Shown here: piece after piece, positions 22,401 through 35,184 of the stretch
Layout: each line of letters begins with the position of its first letter
Numbering within the stretch: position 1 is the stretch's first letter
Origin: Leptoclinus maculatus
Lineage: Eukaryota > Chordata > Actinopteri > Perciformes > Stichaeidae
Assembly (NCBI GenBank): GCA_032191485.1
Contig: JAVDOI010000005.1
Span: forward strand, 9,194,979 to 9,258,978
Reading direction: 5' to 3'
DNA: 64,000 nt
Notes under the pieces: model-generated
Databases searched by the model: none
Told to the model about the DNA's origin: nothing
Seen by the model: the letters and a program-made list of their open reading frames with translations, nothing else
Made by a program: the position numbers and the translations under genes

Positions 22401-25050
22401 TTAAACACACGCTTTGACAATTAGCCTCATTACACACACACACACACACACACTGGGTGTGTGACTTTTAGCGCTGTATTAAGAGGATTCAATATGTTCA
22501 AATAGAGCCAACAAGCTAACGTGACAAACTTGCACTAAATGGCTAAAACACGGTTAAACTGTCCAAATACGAAGTTCCTAGGTGCGTGACATTGTGAGTG
22601 AAATGTTAAAAGCGTTTATGAAAGAGACAAGCTTAACTGTAGAGAAGTTAAGTCAAATAGAAGATCCACTGGAGGCTTACCAAAGCAGATTTAGTTGCTA
22701 TACTTGCGTTATCAACCATGCTGCTCTCCGTCAAGATGCGCCCAAAGTATCTGTCAACCGGATCACGCGAGTCTTCCTTCAGTGCTGGTAACGTTCCGCA
22801 TTCAACATGCAGACATGTAGGGCTGCGAGCTGGCGGAATCAGACGACTTCACAATGTGTTGGTTCCTCTGGGTGTTGAATGGTGGAGCCCCCGCGCTGCT
22901 TTGGCAACAAGTGGCAACTGTAGTGAGAATGACCTCTGGAGGCAGAGATCAGCCCCCCCCCCCTCCATCTGTTAACAACACGTCAATACGGAGAGAAGTA
23001 CAGCGCAGAGCCGGGGAGACGCTCAGCCTCCGACGGCTCACACACGAGACCTCACTCCGAGTTATGTAAACAGATTAATGAATGAATAAATAAATAATAC
23101 AAAATGAAAATTAATAAATATATAGGCCTATATATATTGAGAAACATGACCAGAATGTAATTATTGTACTAAAATAATAAAGATAATGATAAATAATACA
23201 ATCATTATTAATATGAGTTGTTCTTAAGAACATCAGGGGCACTCAATGCATTATAAACATATTTATAATAAATTAGCACTGCGTATAGCACTGTATAATT
23301 ATAGTTAGAAGCACTCAATATAACAATAATCATAACGTATAATAAAGCATTTTATCTTTATTTAGAAGGTCAAGTATCATTTCTGGTCACATACTGACAT
23401 TTGTTTTGCAGTGTATCATAATTCCCATAGTTGTAATACATTATAATCTTTACAGTATGCATCATAATCACTGTTATAATGCATACTGTTGTGATTATAA
23501 GTTACTGTTAGTGGTCGTTGTTTGTAAAGTGAACATTCATTTTACAACAAGAGCGTTCTTCTTGCATAGATTTAACCATTCTTTTTTTATTACAACTATG
23601 GGATTTATAGTACTCTTTGATCCTTTATGAGCGAATGCAATGTCAGTGAGTGACCAGCAGATATGTAGCATATAAGTATTTATTATGCATTACAGGCATA
23701 CGTCATAGAAAGTGCTACCCCTGTTTTTCAGTGCTTTTGTGCGTTTTACAATAGACTGATGTTCATTTTGATCTGCATGATAATTAAAGATGATAAACTG
23801 TCTGTTTCTGACTAATCCTGCAGGAGAAATGGCAGAAATTCAAAAATGTTCAGAGAGATTTATAAAGATTTTTCTTATCTTAAATTAAATTAATGCAGGC
23901 TACTTTGTCACACTGATGTGAAAATCATATACAATTTCAATATTGGCATAAGGCAGTCCCCGACTCATTGATTCGCAGCATTGAGCACAATGCTCTGCTA
24001 CACCACGAGGTATCAACAGGTAACCACCTCTGTATAAAACGGTACAGGTCATTATCTGATGAATTCCTGCCGACCCCACTGGGACCCGTCACCCGTATTG
24101 TCACGTGTTGGTTCATGAGCGCCATCTTGACCTCGGAGGGCACCGAGACGCCTCACGTTACGTCTCATGTTTGCTTACAGATGGAGAGAATAAGGACACC
24201 TGTCTGTCACACAGACACTGTTGCTGCATAGTCGAGACTACACCCGCTACTGTACAGCCAGCTTTGCTGCTGTCAGGTCCATCCTGAAAGAAATATCGAA
24301 TACAATGTGCTCGGCTCCTTAAATAAGGAGAGCTGGGTATTACCATACTAAAAACTAAAACAAATGTAGAAAAGCGTTCGGCCTTCCAACCAGGGGCGTA
24401 AATAAGGACAGCGCAGGCAGTGCAGGGCCCTAAAAAGAAGTCTTGAAAGAAGAACTCACAATAACTTAAAATACGCAACGCGTCTACTTCCTGTTGTCCG
24501 TGCTAAAAAGCTTCCCGCCAAAGCATCCAAGTAGGCTACCTGTGCTTCCACAGTACGACATGACTCGCCTCTCGAAAAGGTCGCAGTTCAGTTAGGGTTA
24601 GGCACCAAAACTACTCGGTTCGGTTTAGCTAATCATCATGGTTTGAGCCAAAATATGTATGTGAATCCCGGAAGTTATCTCAGGGGGCGTGGCGTGTAGG
24701 AAAGTGGGCGTGTCTGGAATCCTGCAAGACCCTTCTGAAACACCAGCTGATTGACAGCTTGGCCCTTTAAGGAATAGCAAAACAATACGGAAAAAGACAA
24801 ATCACTGACGAAATAAAAGGATGAAAAATGATTTATGTATTTTTTTTAAATATGTCATAAATGTACACAAAAATGTATGTACAAATAAATGTGAAAATAA
24901 TGAAAATGCTTCTACTGTAATTATTCTTTTATCATGTATTTGTCTATATATTTCAGCTTTTATTCATTATTTTCTAATTTCTCTTTATATTTCCACATTT
25001 TTATTTACTTCATTATTATTTTATTTATTCCTCTCAATCTTTCCACATTT
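22401..25050. other. intergenic or upstream DNA, no gene seen
   Basis: Upstream of arid3. AT-rich, with a (CA)n run at 22432-22453, a poly(C) run near 22951 and a weak R2-family relative at 24590-24680. Short ORFs lack family features. An additional 5' exon of arid3 could lie here but none is recognisable. Confidence 0.4.
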
Positions 25051-25052
25051 CT

Positions 25053-25053
25053 T

Positions 25054-25118
<65 letters not shown>

Positions 25119-25147
25119 GGATGGATGGATGGGTGGGTGGGTGGATG

Positions 25148-25234
<87 letters not shown>

Positions 25235-25236
25235 TA

Positions 25237-25318
<82 letters not shown>

Positions 25319-25320
25319 GG
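25053..25320. repeat. (GATA)n array with ggat/gggt variant block
   Basis: About 65 tetranucleotide units (agat) with a central ggatggatgggtgggtgggt block at 25117-25146. Simple repeat of the Bkm-like GATA type. Confidence 0.97.
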
Positions 25321-28300
25321 ATACTTTATTAAGTATATTTAAGTATATACTTCTGCAAACGAAGTAACAGAGTAAATACAAATATTAAGTATTAAAAAAT
25401 GCACAATATATACACAAATAACAGAGTAGGACATATTATATAAGAAGATAAAATAACACAAATGCACAGTATATACAATGAATAGAATTATTAGTGTTAA
25501 ATAAAAATAAAAACACTTATGTACTTATGTACTTATATCCTACTCTATTCATTCCTCTTTTTATTTCCACATTAGTTTTCTTATTCTTTTACAGATGTAT
25601 TCTTTATTATTGAACCCTAATAGTATCCAAAAGCAAAGCACTAGCTTTAAATCACATATTCACTTTCGAAAATGTTGTTTTAAGTGAATAACTATCATAT
25701 TCTCTGTCCATGTCTGCGCTGCAGTGTAAACACAATTTCTAGGAAACCTACAATTGGCTGCCATTTACCACAGTGACCCTACAATTAAGGCTTACTGTGA
25801 TGTAGGATATATCATTTGGCTGAAGCAAATCAATTATCATCAGCAGGGTCAGCACTGGTTCTCTCACGTCGAAGAAGCAGTTTGAGCTTCATTTTAAAAG
25901 GGTTTTCCAACATTAACCCGAGGTGTGCTTCTGTTTGACGACTACTAAAAAGATAATAAGAAGAATCACACAAACCTTTACCGACAGATTTCTGCTTTCA
26001 GTTACAGAGCCTCTCTCTTCTTTGAGTACACACGACTGAATATAGTGAAGAGTCACATGAGCTCTGGGTAGTAGTGATAGGAAGGTCTGGAGAAACTTTT
26101 AATTATTCATGCAACAATAAAGTAGATCTTTTTCTCTATGCAAATAATCTTATCTCAAATGACCTCAATAAAGGCCTCCTTTTGAGGCTGAAGTTCATTT
26201 TTATACATTTTTCCTGCGAGGTGTTTCATTGTAAAGTTACTTTAAAATCAGGTGTTTTGGGGTAAAGCAATACAAGTGCTGACTGAAATGACTTGTCTGT
26301 AAACCACAGAAATATAAGAAATATTGACGGGCTGCTGTCATTCACAGTTTTTCTTAAAATGAAAAGAACCTCGACACGAACATCAAGCAGCGCAGTCCGT
26401 CCCGTTAGTTTGGGGATTGTGTCGTTGCTTTGTACTGAAACAGACTCGGAGTGTTGTTACCATGAGAGCCTTTCGTATCAGCAACGTTTTGATGAACACA
26501 AAGTGTTAGAGCAGCGACACTGATGAGGAAGTAATGAGTTCAAAGTGTGTGTGTGGGGGGGGGGGGGGGGCTCAGTTAATGGAAGTGAAAAAATATGACA
26601 TTAGTTATTACATTTGTTATTAAACAAAAACCACATGGACTAGTGTAACTGTGTATGATTGGATTAAAGAGTACAGTATACAGTAGTTTAGGGGAAATGT
26701 TCTGTTTTTCCTGCAGATTCAGAAACAAATAAATTGCAGCAAAAAAAAAAAAAAGCAAGCTTTGTCTGTGGGCCCGTAGGTTTGATTCCCGACAGTTCAT
26801 CTAATTCTGTATAGTATATTAACTTTAAGGTTTGGAGCTGACACAGTGTGCTGTAGAACAGCTTCACCTAGTGGAGCCTCAGCAGACTTCACTCGAGCTG
26901 ATGCTGCAGCCCGTCACAGTTCTTACGTACGAGACCCACTGTGCATTATCAGAAGCTTGAATTGACATCATGTCTTTTTACTCACACTGTGTTGATGTGT
27001 TGCTGTTTTCTTGCCCTACACCATTCCCTGCGGTCCTTAGGTTGGTGAACAGTATCCATCGTGCATAACATTACCTCAATAAGACAATAGAGAAACCCCA
27101 TAAACATTCAATCCAACACATGGCTTTGAGTGAATGGATTTATCGGCTTGGGGGAGAAAGTAAGATGTATACAAGGAAGAGAAAAAGCAGAGCAGATGTG
27201 AAGGTCAATAATGATCAGTGATATTGACCAGCTACTTGGAAATGGAAGCATTAAAACACTGGGCTGGTAGGAGACAAGTGCATTCTGACTCATGGCCAAC
27301 AAACTCATAATGCAAATTGTTTCATCATAGATAATACATTAAGACATCACGCTTTTCTTTCTCTCTTTTCCCCAAACTGTCACACTGAATAAATACAGAA
27401 GAAACTAGAAAGGTGCTCTCTGTAGAGTCCAGATCTGAGCCAGGTGTGTCTGCATTGACCACTGCTTTAATGTGTGATGGAATGAACACGACCTACAATG
27501 AGCTAATGATATGATATGATAATAACAAAAGACATTTAATCCATCACAACTCAGATCTCTACTCCGTCCCACCCTCTGGCTACACTGCCATCAGCTGCTG
27601 TTGCCAAGGCATGAAAATAAAAACACAATTACTGACAAAAGGGAAGAAAAGACAAAAGAAAAAGGAAAAACTAAAATCCCCTTTTAGAACTGTTGAAGAC
27701 GTTTAAGATAATCAAGGTAACTTAAAGAACCTCTCAGCTTCTTGCTTCTCGCTATCACAGGAGTGTTGTCCGTGTTTTTGTCTCAAAACGTTTCTTTACA
27801 CCTTTCACAGTGTGTTTTCAGTTGATGAAAGTGAATTGTAACATTTTGGTCACTGTCTAATTCAGTGTTCGGTTGTTCTTAGCTCCACCCTCTTGTATCA
27901 CTTGTGGTTCCAAAAAAACATTATTGGTGGAAATACTGAATTAGTGGAGCATTAAATAGGTGGAGTCAGAGTAAGGAGGACTCTAGAATAGATTTGATCT
28001 TGGATAAATCAGGATTATGGGACTGAGCCAAGTGACAATCCTGGAAATATTCAAATAGATTTCAGCTAGATTTCGATCATTAACATTTGCAAATATAGTG
28101 TCAGTGTATACATTTTTACAATTAATGATGCCCTTCTTTTACCAAAGAGACAACGCAGAATGCAATCCAGCACGAGCAAGTAATAGCATTTCAAACCGAC
28201 TAATGCAATGTTACTCAATAGGCCACACATTTGAGCAGCTCTCAGAGTTTGTTCAAATTTTGCGTACTCTTGCATTGCTGTTAGACTTTTTGTGTTATTC

Positions 28301-28680
28301 TTTTTTATAACTGATGAGTGTAAATTTGAGATTGTATGGACTCAGTAGTAGAGGTAAAATGCTTCCCCCTATTTCTTTGAAGCAGGTGCCTAGAGATTAC
28401 ACATTGCATTTTAAAGAAGACAGCAGACGTGTCTATTCAGGAAATTACCTTCAGTGATTTTCACCACTGTTATCATCCCCAAGCCTAAACCATTGCCTTT
28501 GGAATCCAACAGATTGAGACCACGAGCTCATGTTTTTAATTTGTATTATATCGTGATATACATCACTTGTGTGAAGCTTCATAATGCAATATAGTATACG
28601 CAGTATTCTGTATTCTATTGTTTTTATTTTCTCAATCATTTTTAGACAACTCGTTGCTCACACTTCCTCCTCGTCCTCCA
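25321..28680. other. intergenic, no gene seen
   Basis: AT-rich with short meaningless ORFs. Poly(G) run near 26556-26570. At 26740-26800 a poly(A) run is followed by a box-B-like ggtttgattccc, probably the remnant of a tRNA-type retroposon. Confidence 0.4.
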
Positions 28681-28689
28681 AGGCCGTCC

Positions 28690-28960
28690 ATGTTTTTAAT
28701 CTCTTCATAAAGTTGGGAGTTATTGGCGATTTGAGGAGTGGCGGCTCTTGAGACGAATTCTCAGCGAGTTCCAGATGAAGGGTTATTGACCGAACCCGTG
28801 CGCCTTGAGCCATGGAGAGGTTGACCCCTCCATCCTGTCAATGATTAACCTCCGGGGATTGTCGAACCAAATCGCCGGGTGCAATCAATGGCTCCGCAAC
28901 TGTCACACACTGACCACTTCCACTAATGATGACTAGCTAATTAGTTGATTTTCACTGCGA
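28690..28960. promoter_or_regulatory. candidate conserved non-coding segment with homeodomain-type site
   Basis: Unique, balanced-GC stretch between AT-rich flanks, containing TAATTA at 28938-28943 (agctaattagttgatt) and several gtgcaatcaatgg and tcaatgattaacc homeobox-like words. It resembles a vertebrate enhancer; unverified. Confidence 0.3.
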
Positions 28961-29164
28961 GGGCATCAACTCTTCAAATTATTTATTAACCCTCTTTTTA
29001 TTCTGAGAAGTATAATGACTGCGTCCTGTGGTTGAGAAGGCATGTTTTCCTGTCACGCTGCTATTGTTTCTGCTCCTCTCTTTATTCCCGCACACAGGAC
29101 CGCAACTTTAAAAGGGACACATCGTGCTCATTTTCAGGTTCACAATCTAGTTACTACTAGAACA

Positions 29165-29985
29165 CAGTGGTGGGCCGTCAGGGCCTGCAAGGCCTTCTCT
29201 GCTGGCCTAAACAGAATCACAAAGTTATATCTATTTTATAATTTTTCTTAAATACACTACATGTATTACAACATTTTTCCCCATCATCTTATTTTCTCAT
29301 TGCACAGCTACTGTCTTCCTCAGTTGCTCTGCTTCCAGTGCAGCTTGTTTTAAGTAGAGCTTTTATCCAATCAGATTTCACCTCTGTGTCTCTAGGTAGA
29401 AGAGAGGCCCGAGGCCTGCAGACTCACAAGTGAATCCATGTGCAGTTTAAGTGAATGGGGACGATATTGTTGATTGTCATAGTGTTCAACCAATCAGATC
29501 TTTAGTTTGACATGTTGGGCGTATTCTTTGACGTGCCAGAGCCTGCTAGCTGGCCTACAAGTACGTGATTGGTCAGTGGGCTAGCGTGACATGTTGGGCG
29601 GTGACAATCCCAATATCTGCTGCCTCTGTCGAGCGGACATTTTCAGCCTCAAACACATTAAAACGTATTCAAGAAATACAACTGGGGAGGCTCGACTGTC
29701 TTCACTGGCGTCCATGAATCCAGAAGGACTTCTTACTGGAACTAAAACGCACGGATGTACTCAACAACCGTGAGATTAAACTCTTTATTAACAAAGAAAG
29801 GAGGATGGACTTTGTCTTTAAATAGTGAACAGCAGCTCTGGTAAGTTAAATGCGTTTGTTTTTATATCTGCAGTAGCTTTAATATGCTTGTTTGTATATT
29901 ATTACTTGTTTTTATGAAGATGGATTTTTGTTTGGTTTAATATGTGATAGGAACCATTGTTACGTCCTATGTTGCTCTGGGGACA
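29165..29985 (+). mobile_element. hAT element relic (cagtggtgggccgtca end)
   Basis: A terminal-type sequence cagtggtgggccgtcagggc begins at 29165. A C-terminal transposase relic follows at 29600-29826. The right terminal repeat is not found; the sequence runs into R3-family DNA near 29990, so the element appears truncated there. Confidence 0.6.
29600..29826 (+). pseudogene. hAT transposase C-terminal (dimerisation) fragment, frameshifted
   Basis: One frame gives VERTFSA, the next LKHIKTYSRNTTGEARLSSL, and a third NKERRMDFVFK then a stop. Together these follow the typical hAT end (ERTFSaLKrIKtysRNTTG... then ERRMDF). At least two indels (near 29650 and 29735) break it. Not functional. Confidence 0.75.
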
Positions 29986-29989
29986 TATT

Positions 29990-30830
29990 TAGCGGTGCCA
30001 GTGTTCGCAACTTGGCGACTTTTTCACTAAATCTGGCGACTTTCCAAACCCTCATGGAGACTTTTTTTGTCAAAAGCTACTAGCGACAAATCTAGAGACT
30101 TGTTCTGGTGTTGTTGGAGACTTGTTCTGGTGTTGTTGGAGACTTGTTCTGGTGTTGTTGCAGACTTGTTCTGGTGTTGTTGGAGACTTGTTCTGGTGTT
30201 GTTGGAGACTTGTTGTGGTGTTGTTGGAGACTTGTTCTGGTGTTGTTGCAGACTTGTTCTGGTGTTGTTGGAGACTTGTTCTGGTGTTGTTGGAGACTTG
30301 TTGTGGTGTTGTTGGAGACTTGTTCTGGTGTTGTTGCAGACTTGTTCTGGTGTTGTTGGAGACTTGTTCTGGTGTTGTTGGAGACTTGTTCTGGTGTTGT
30401 TGGAGACTTGTTCTGGTGTTGTTGGAGACTTGTTCTGGTGTTGTTGGAGACTTGTTCTGGTGTTGTTGGAGACTTGTCTGGTGTTTTGACTCGATGACGT
30501 TAAAACACGTACGTTCTACAGTTACTGTGGTAACGAGCAGCGGGTGCTGCCGTGAGCCCCTCCGCCGCCCCAAAGCACTCACAGTTACTCTCACAGAAGA
30601 GGAGACGCTGCAGTCAGAGCAGAGAGGAGACGCACTCTCTGCGTATTCTCTGCAGTTAGTGTATTTATAGGTGTTGAGCTTCATTTTTACACGAAACAAA
30701 TAATAACGTAGCTGTGTTTCAGCTGCAGGACAGCAGTGAAGGCCCAGGTATACAATGCACAATGCTAGAACATGTTTACATGTATTAATGTTCAAAGAAC
30801 ACACTCTTTTTCTCATCCTGTCTCATACCT
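29990..30830 (+). repeat. dispersed repeat family R3, copy with expanded 21-bp minisatellite
   Basis: Opens with cagtgttcgcaacttggcga and ctactagcgacaaatctaga, as in the short copy at 15885. The interior is taken over by the 21-bp array. The DNA after 30484 may be the rest of the element, but its end is not defined. Confidence 0.5.
30096..30483. repeat. 21-bp minisatellite, about 18 copies
   Basis: Unit gttggagacttgttctggtg plus t, with variants gttgcagac and cttgttgtgg. All six frames stay open over parts of it because 21 is a multiple of three; the Cys/Trp/Leu and Asn/Thr/Gln repeat proteins are artefacts. Confidence 0.96.
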
Positions 30831-31497
30831 ATATTCTCCCTCTGTCTGAAACGTTCCGTTTTAACGCCTGTCTCTTTAAGACCCCCTCTTGAAAAAGTCT
30901 TCTCTGCTCTGATTGGCTGGGGAGAAGAATATGACTCCATCTAAAAATTAGTTTAGTTTCCTTAATAAAACAGAATAATATCTTCCAGTAATGAACACTG
31001 AAACCATAATGTTGGCTCCGTCATTACTACCTCTTGCTGTGCAGCCGATCGTTGTTCAAACCCACAGAGCTCTGAGTTGTTTTGGTTAAAAATAGATATG
31101 TTTGTTACGTTACTTTCATGCTCACTGTGCGTTACATATGTACATTACAGAACAAAAGTGAGGTAAAACAAGTCAAGGTAGACATCCACTATAACCTTGT
31201 CCCTCTGGGGACTCTACCTGTCTAATGACGTGGGTGAGTTTACAAAGACTGTATATAAGAAGTGGACATAGTGGACGTCACCCATTGGTTTGTGGACTGA
31301 CGTTGTTAAACCTGGATTTTGCTGTTGCCATCATGGATTACGGTCGTCGCCATGTTGGTTTTTTCCGCAACCAATGATGAAAAGTTGCCAGGATGGAAGT
31401 TACCAGGGGGAGTGTCGTAGAGACGCCGTATACTGCTCTGGTAGCAGCTAGCCTGTCTTAAAGCATACCCTGCTTTATGGTCTATTTGACTCTAAAT

Positions 31498-32903
31498 CAG
31501 GGGCCTCAAACTCATCTTCACTGAGGGCCACATCAGCATCACGGTCGCCCTCAAAGGGCCGCTTGTAAATGTAAGACTGTGTAAATGTAACTACTCCTAA
31601 CATATTGTTAATAACTGTCTCTGCATTTGATTATTGTTTATTCAAGTGTTAAAATATTGTACATGCAGTTATATAAATGTAAAGATATATTTAAGCACAT
31701 TTCTGTTATTATAACTTAAATCCTTTTAGTTTAGGGTTAATAAACCCACATTACTCTCAAACTATTAAAGAACATATCAAAGACAAATATCAAACACAAG
31801 TTATTACAATAACTTTGTTCAAAGCTTAAAATCCTTTCAAGGGTGCGTTTGTACAATCCACGTGAAGTATTTCATGTGTTGTAAAGACACGTTTAAAGTA
31901 TCTTCAATGTACTCACAATACATTACATGTAACATGTAGAGTAACCTGTGAAGAGCTTTACATGTAACATGTAGAGTAACATATGAAGAGCTTTACATGT
32001 AACATGTAGAGTAACATATGAAGAGCTTTACATGTAACATGTAGAGTAACATATGAAGAGCTTTACATGTAACATGTAGAGTAACCTGTGAAGAGCTTTA
32101 CATGTAACATGTAGAGTAACATATGAAGAGCTTTACATGTAACATGTAGAGTAACATATGAAGAGCTTTACATGTAACATGTAGAGTAACCTATGAAGAG
32201 CTTTACATGTAACATGTAGAGTAACATATGAAGAGCTTTACATGTAACATGTAGAGTAACATATGAAGAGCTTTACATGTAACATGTAGAGTAACATATG
32301 AAGAGCTTTACATGTAACATGTAGAGTAACCTGTGAAGAGCTTTACATGTAACATGTAGAGTAACATATGAAGAGCTTTACATGTAACATGTAGAGTAAC
32401 ATATGAAGAGCTTTACATGTAACATGTAGAGTAACATATGAAGAGCTTTACATGTAACATGTAGAGTAACATATGAAGAGCTTTACATGTAACATGTAGA
32501 GTAACCTATGAAGAGCTTTACATGTAACATGTAGAGTAACATATGAAGAGCTTTACATGTAACATGTAGAGTAACCTATGAAGAGCTTTACATGTAACAT
32601 GTATAGTAACATATGAAGAGCTGCTTCTGTGACTGTGTGTAAGTATCTCATAATTATGACTTTCTATCTCATAATTATGACTTTCTATCTCATAATTATG
32701 ACTTTCTATCTCATCATTATGACTTTCTATCTCATCATTATGACTTTCTATCTCATGATTTCGACTATGGGGATATTTTTATTATCAAGTCTAACTTTTA
32801 ATTTTAAAATTTTGTATTAATTTTAGTTTTTTTGCTGGCGGATTCGCGGGCCACATAAAAGAGAGACACGTTCGGCCCGCGGGCCTTGAGTTTGAGACCC
32901 CTG
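31498..32903 (+). mobile_element. hAT element (cagggg-type ends), 1406 bp, with 8-bp target duplication
   Basis: Ends CAGGGGCCTCAAACTCATCT and (reverse) CAGGGGTCTCAAACTCAAGG, flanked by ctctaaat at 31490-31497 and 32904-32911. It has no transposase ORF; much of the interior is a 35-bp minisatellite. It shares tctcataattatgactttc tandem words and the gcggattcgcgggccacat block with the element at 35185, in reverse orientation. Non-autonomous. Confidence 0.92.
31922..32622. repeat. 35-bp minisatellite, about 20 copies
   Basis: Unit catgtaacatgtagagtaac followed by atatgaagagcttta. The main variant is acctgtg/acctatg for acatatg. acatgta...tacatgt words give each unit local dyad symmetry. Inside the hAT element. 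Confidence 0.96.
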
Positions 32904-33319
32904 CTCTAAATGGACCATAATGTACTAAATGAACATCATGCTGTATTGAAGAAGACTTGAAACTAGAGATTGAGACCATAAACTCATGTTTACAATGTTT
33001 ACTGAGGTAATAAATCAAGAGAGAAGTAGAGTCATTTTCTCATAGACTTCTATACAACCAGAGGAGTCGCCCCCTGGTGGACACTAGAGAGAATGCAGGT
33101 TTTGCATTGGCTTCATTCAGCAGAACCGGAGGTTGCCGCCTGTTGAAAAGCCTGGACTGAAGGGTGCCTTGATGCGTTGGTATCAGACGATGAGAGGCAC
33201 TGATCAAGCGTCGGTATTTGACGAGTAAGACAACGTATCCTCATACAATGGTTTGTATGATAAGTTACTCCTCTTTTTTTGTGCGTTTCCTACGAAAGTG
33301 ACGTTCAATATCCGCTCGT

Positions 33320-33510
33320 TATATTACAGTCATTTAGCAGACGCTTTTATCTAAAGCGACTTACAATTCAGATTCTATCTGATTTCTACACCGTAGGCAC
33401 AGATACAGGAGCAATTTTGGGGTTAAGCGTTTTGCTCAAGGACACATCGACATGCGACTAGCGGAGCCAATCCTCTGATTGAAGGACAGCCCTGCTCTCC
33501 ACTTAGCCAG
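33320..33510 (+). repeat. common teleost interspersed repeat fragment (gcagacgctttt... family)
   Basis: Contains catttagcagacgctttta, aaagcgacttacaattcag and ttgctcaaggacacatcgac, words of a repeat found very widely in teleost genomes. Only part is present. I do not assign it to a class. Confidence 0.65.
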
Positions 33511-33654
33511 AGTCTCCTCCTGTATGCACAGTATGCATACAGTCTTCTATACTGGTTACATTTGTAAATAATAGAAAAAGATACAAAACTCAACCTAATA
33601 CAATTATACCAATAATAACAATGATAATTCACAGAGTCTATCTTTGGGATGAAT

Positions 33655-33800
33655 CTAATTGTTTTTACACATTCATGTCTTTGGACTGTGGGAGGAAGCC
33701 ACGCTGACACATGCAGACTCCACAGGAAAGGGCCGTCCAGCCCAGGATGGAGCCCTGGCCCCTCGTGCTGTGAGGGGACAGTGCTATCCACTACCACCAC
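33655..33800 (-). repeat. tRNA-like (SINE-type) repeat fragment
   Basis: On the minus strand it reads gtctgcacggtggtggtagt, gcactgtcccctcacagcac, then gactccaaag-type words (cctcccacagtccaaagaca). Same family as 11985-12097 but with the 3' part preserved. Confidence 0.7.
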
Positions 33801-33804
33801 CGTG

Positions 33805-35176
33805 CAGACCCAGAGTTGTTCATGTTTATTCATATTTCTGGACTGTCTTAGACTATAGGAATACCATGTATGAATTTTTTCATAGTAAAAAATCGTAGTA
33901 CCTCTTCTGTTTAGTGGCCCCTCCGTGGTCTCGGCCCCCGTGGTCTGGGGCCCTGGGGCCCTCTATTCTCCGGTTGGTGATCCAGAGAATAGGTAAATCC
34001 TGACCAGGACAGAAACAGGTGAACTATAATGTCTACAGACTGAACGCTGTGAGTCAACTCAGTTTCATTGTGTGCCTCAGATCAGCACATTTAAACCATT
34101 AGAGGGGGCTCTTACCTAACGGAAGTTCTGAGTCAGTGATCTGGTCAAATAGAGACAGAGGTCTGTCTACTATCGTCTCTATGTTATGTTTTGCTCCCTT
34201 CGAATGTTTGTGTGGCTATGAATTAAATATAGTACGTGTGAAAAAGACATTTTGCTGGTGAAATATTCGATTCACAACTTGTTATTTTTCTTTTTTCTTT
34301 CCCTTCTAAAGTTAACGTTATTTCTTCCAACTGTCTAACTCTCCCATATTTGAAATGTGGGCCTTCACAGCTGCTGACAGACGCAAACATCAACTACCTG
34401 AAATGATCACATTGTATAGAAACCTGATTCGGTACGGCTTACAGTCCAATATGGACAGCAATCTTATGCACCACAAGTTAGGTTGTTCCTTGCAGAACAC
34501 ACTTCTTGTGATGAGAGACACTCACACCTCCACACATGTACCTTCTGTGCTTTATGCCTTTGTTTTCTGTAAATCTGTGGCGGGTCCACCATATTAAGTG
34601 CCATCCAAAACATATTAGCAGGAAGCGGAAGTGGGTGAAACCCTTCAACAGTGAGTTTACATCAATGCTGACTTAACCAGCTGACCTTACTGACAACGTG
34701 CAACTTTGCTCCGAACCAACGACATGTAGTTCGACTACCCGTACAGACGTTTACTCGTAAACTGCTTAAACTTAGACATTGAATGCGGTCATACAGACGT
34801 TAACAACTTAAAGGTTGTGGAACAGTTTAAATGTGTAGTCTAGAAAACTCCAGACGTGTTCATGTGATTGTAAAGTGTTGTGTATTTACAGCGACTGTTG
34901 TTAAAACCAAGCAGCTCATAAGCATCGGAGTTCAAAATGAGAAAATAACAAAAAAGGAAGAAATGCCACCAAAGACGCTTGTGAGTTTTATTTCTGTCCG
35001 TGGGCTTACTGATGAGAAACCATAGTTACACAAAGTTACAGAAGTTCCTGTTTCCACCGGAGACATCAGTTGGTCCTGAAGCGTGCCGCTGTGATTGTAC
35101 CCGACACCTAAAAGAAGGGCGTGTCATTATCCTGCGAGTGTGGCAAACGGGGTTCACTCAGTCACAGATGTGGAGG
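33805..35176. other. intergenic, no gene seen
   Basis: AT-rich, short ORFs only. No repeat family recognised apart from simple runs. Confidence 0.4.
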
Positions 35177-35184
35177 GTGTAGAG

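Larger units (their letters stand above)
31247..33140 (+). repeat. dispersed repeat family R1, copy 2, split by a hAT insertion
   Basis: Left half 31247-31497 (gactgtatataagaagtgg to gactctaaat), right half 32904-33140 (ctctaaatggaccataatgt onward). The two halves join seamlessly when the hAT element and one 8-bp duplication are removed, and match the uninterrupted copies at 37446 and 42901. Confidence 0.9.

Noticed and set aside
24380..24430. cagggg-type hAT end (caggggcgtaaataaggaca)
   Set aside because: No matching inverted end or target duplication found nearby.
30067..30816. Frames of 129-248 residues with repeated CWRLVLVLLET or NNTRTSLQQHQ
   Set aside because: 21-bp minisatellite without stop codons; no start context, family match or splice structure.
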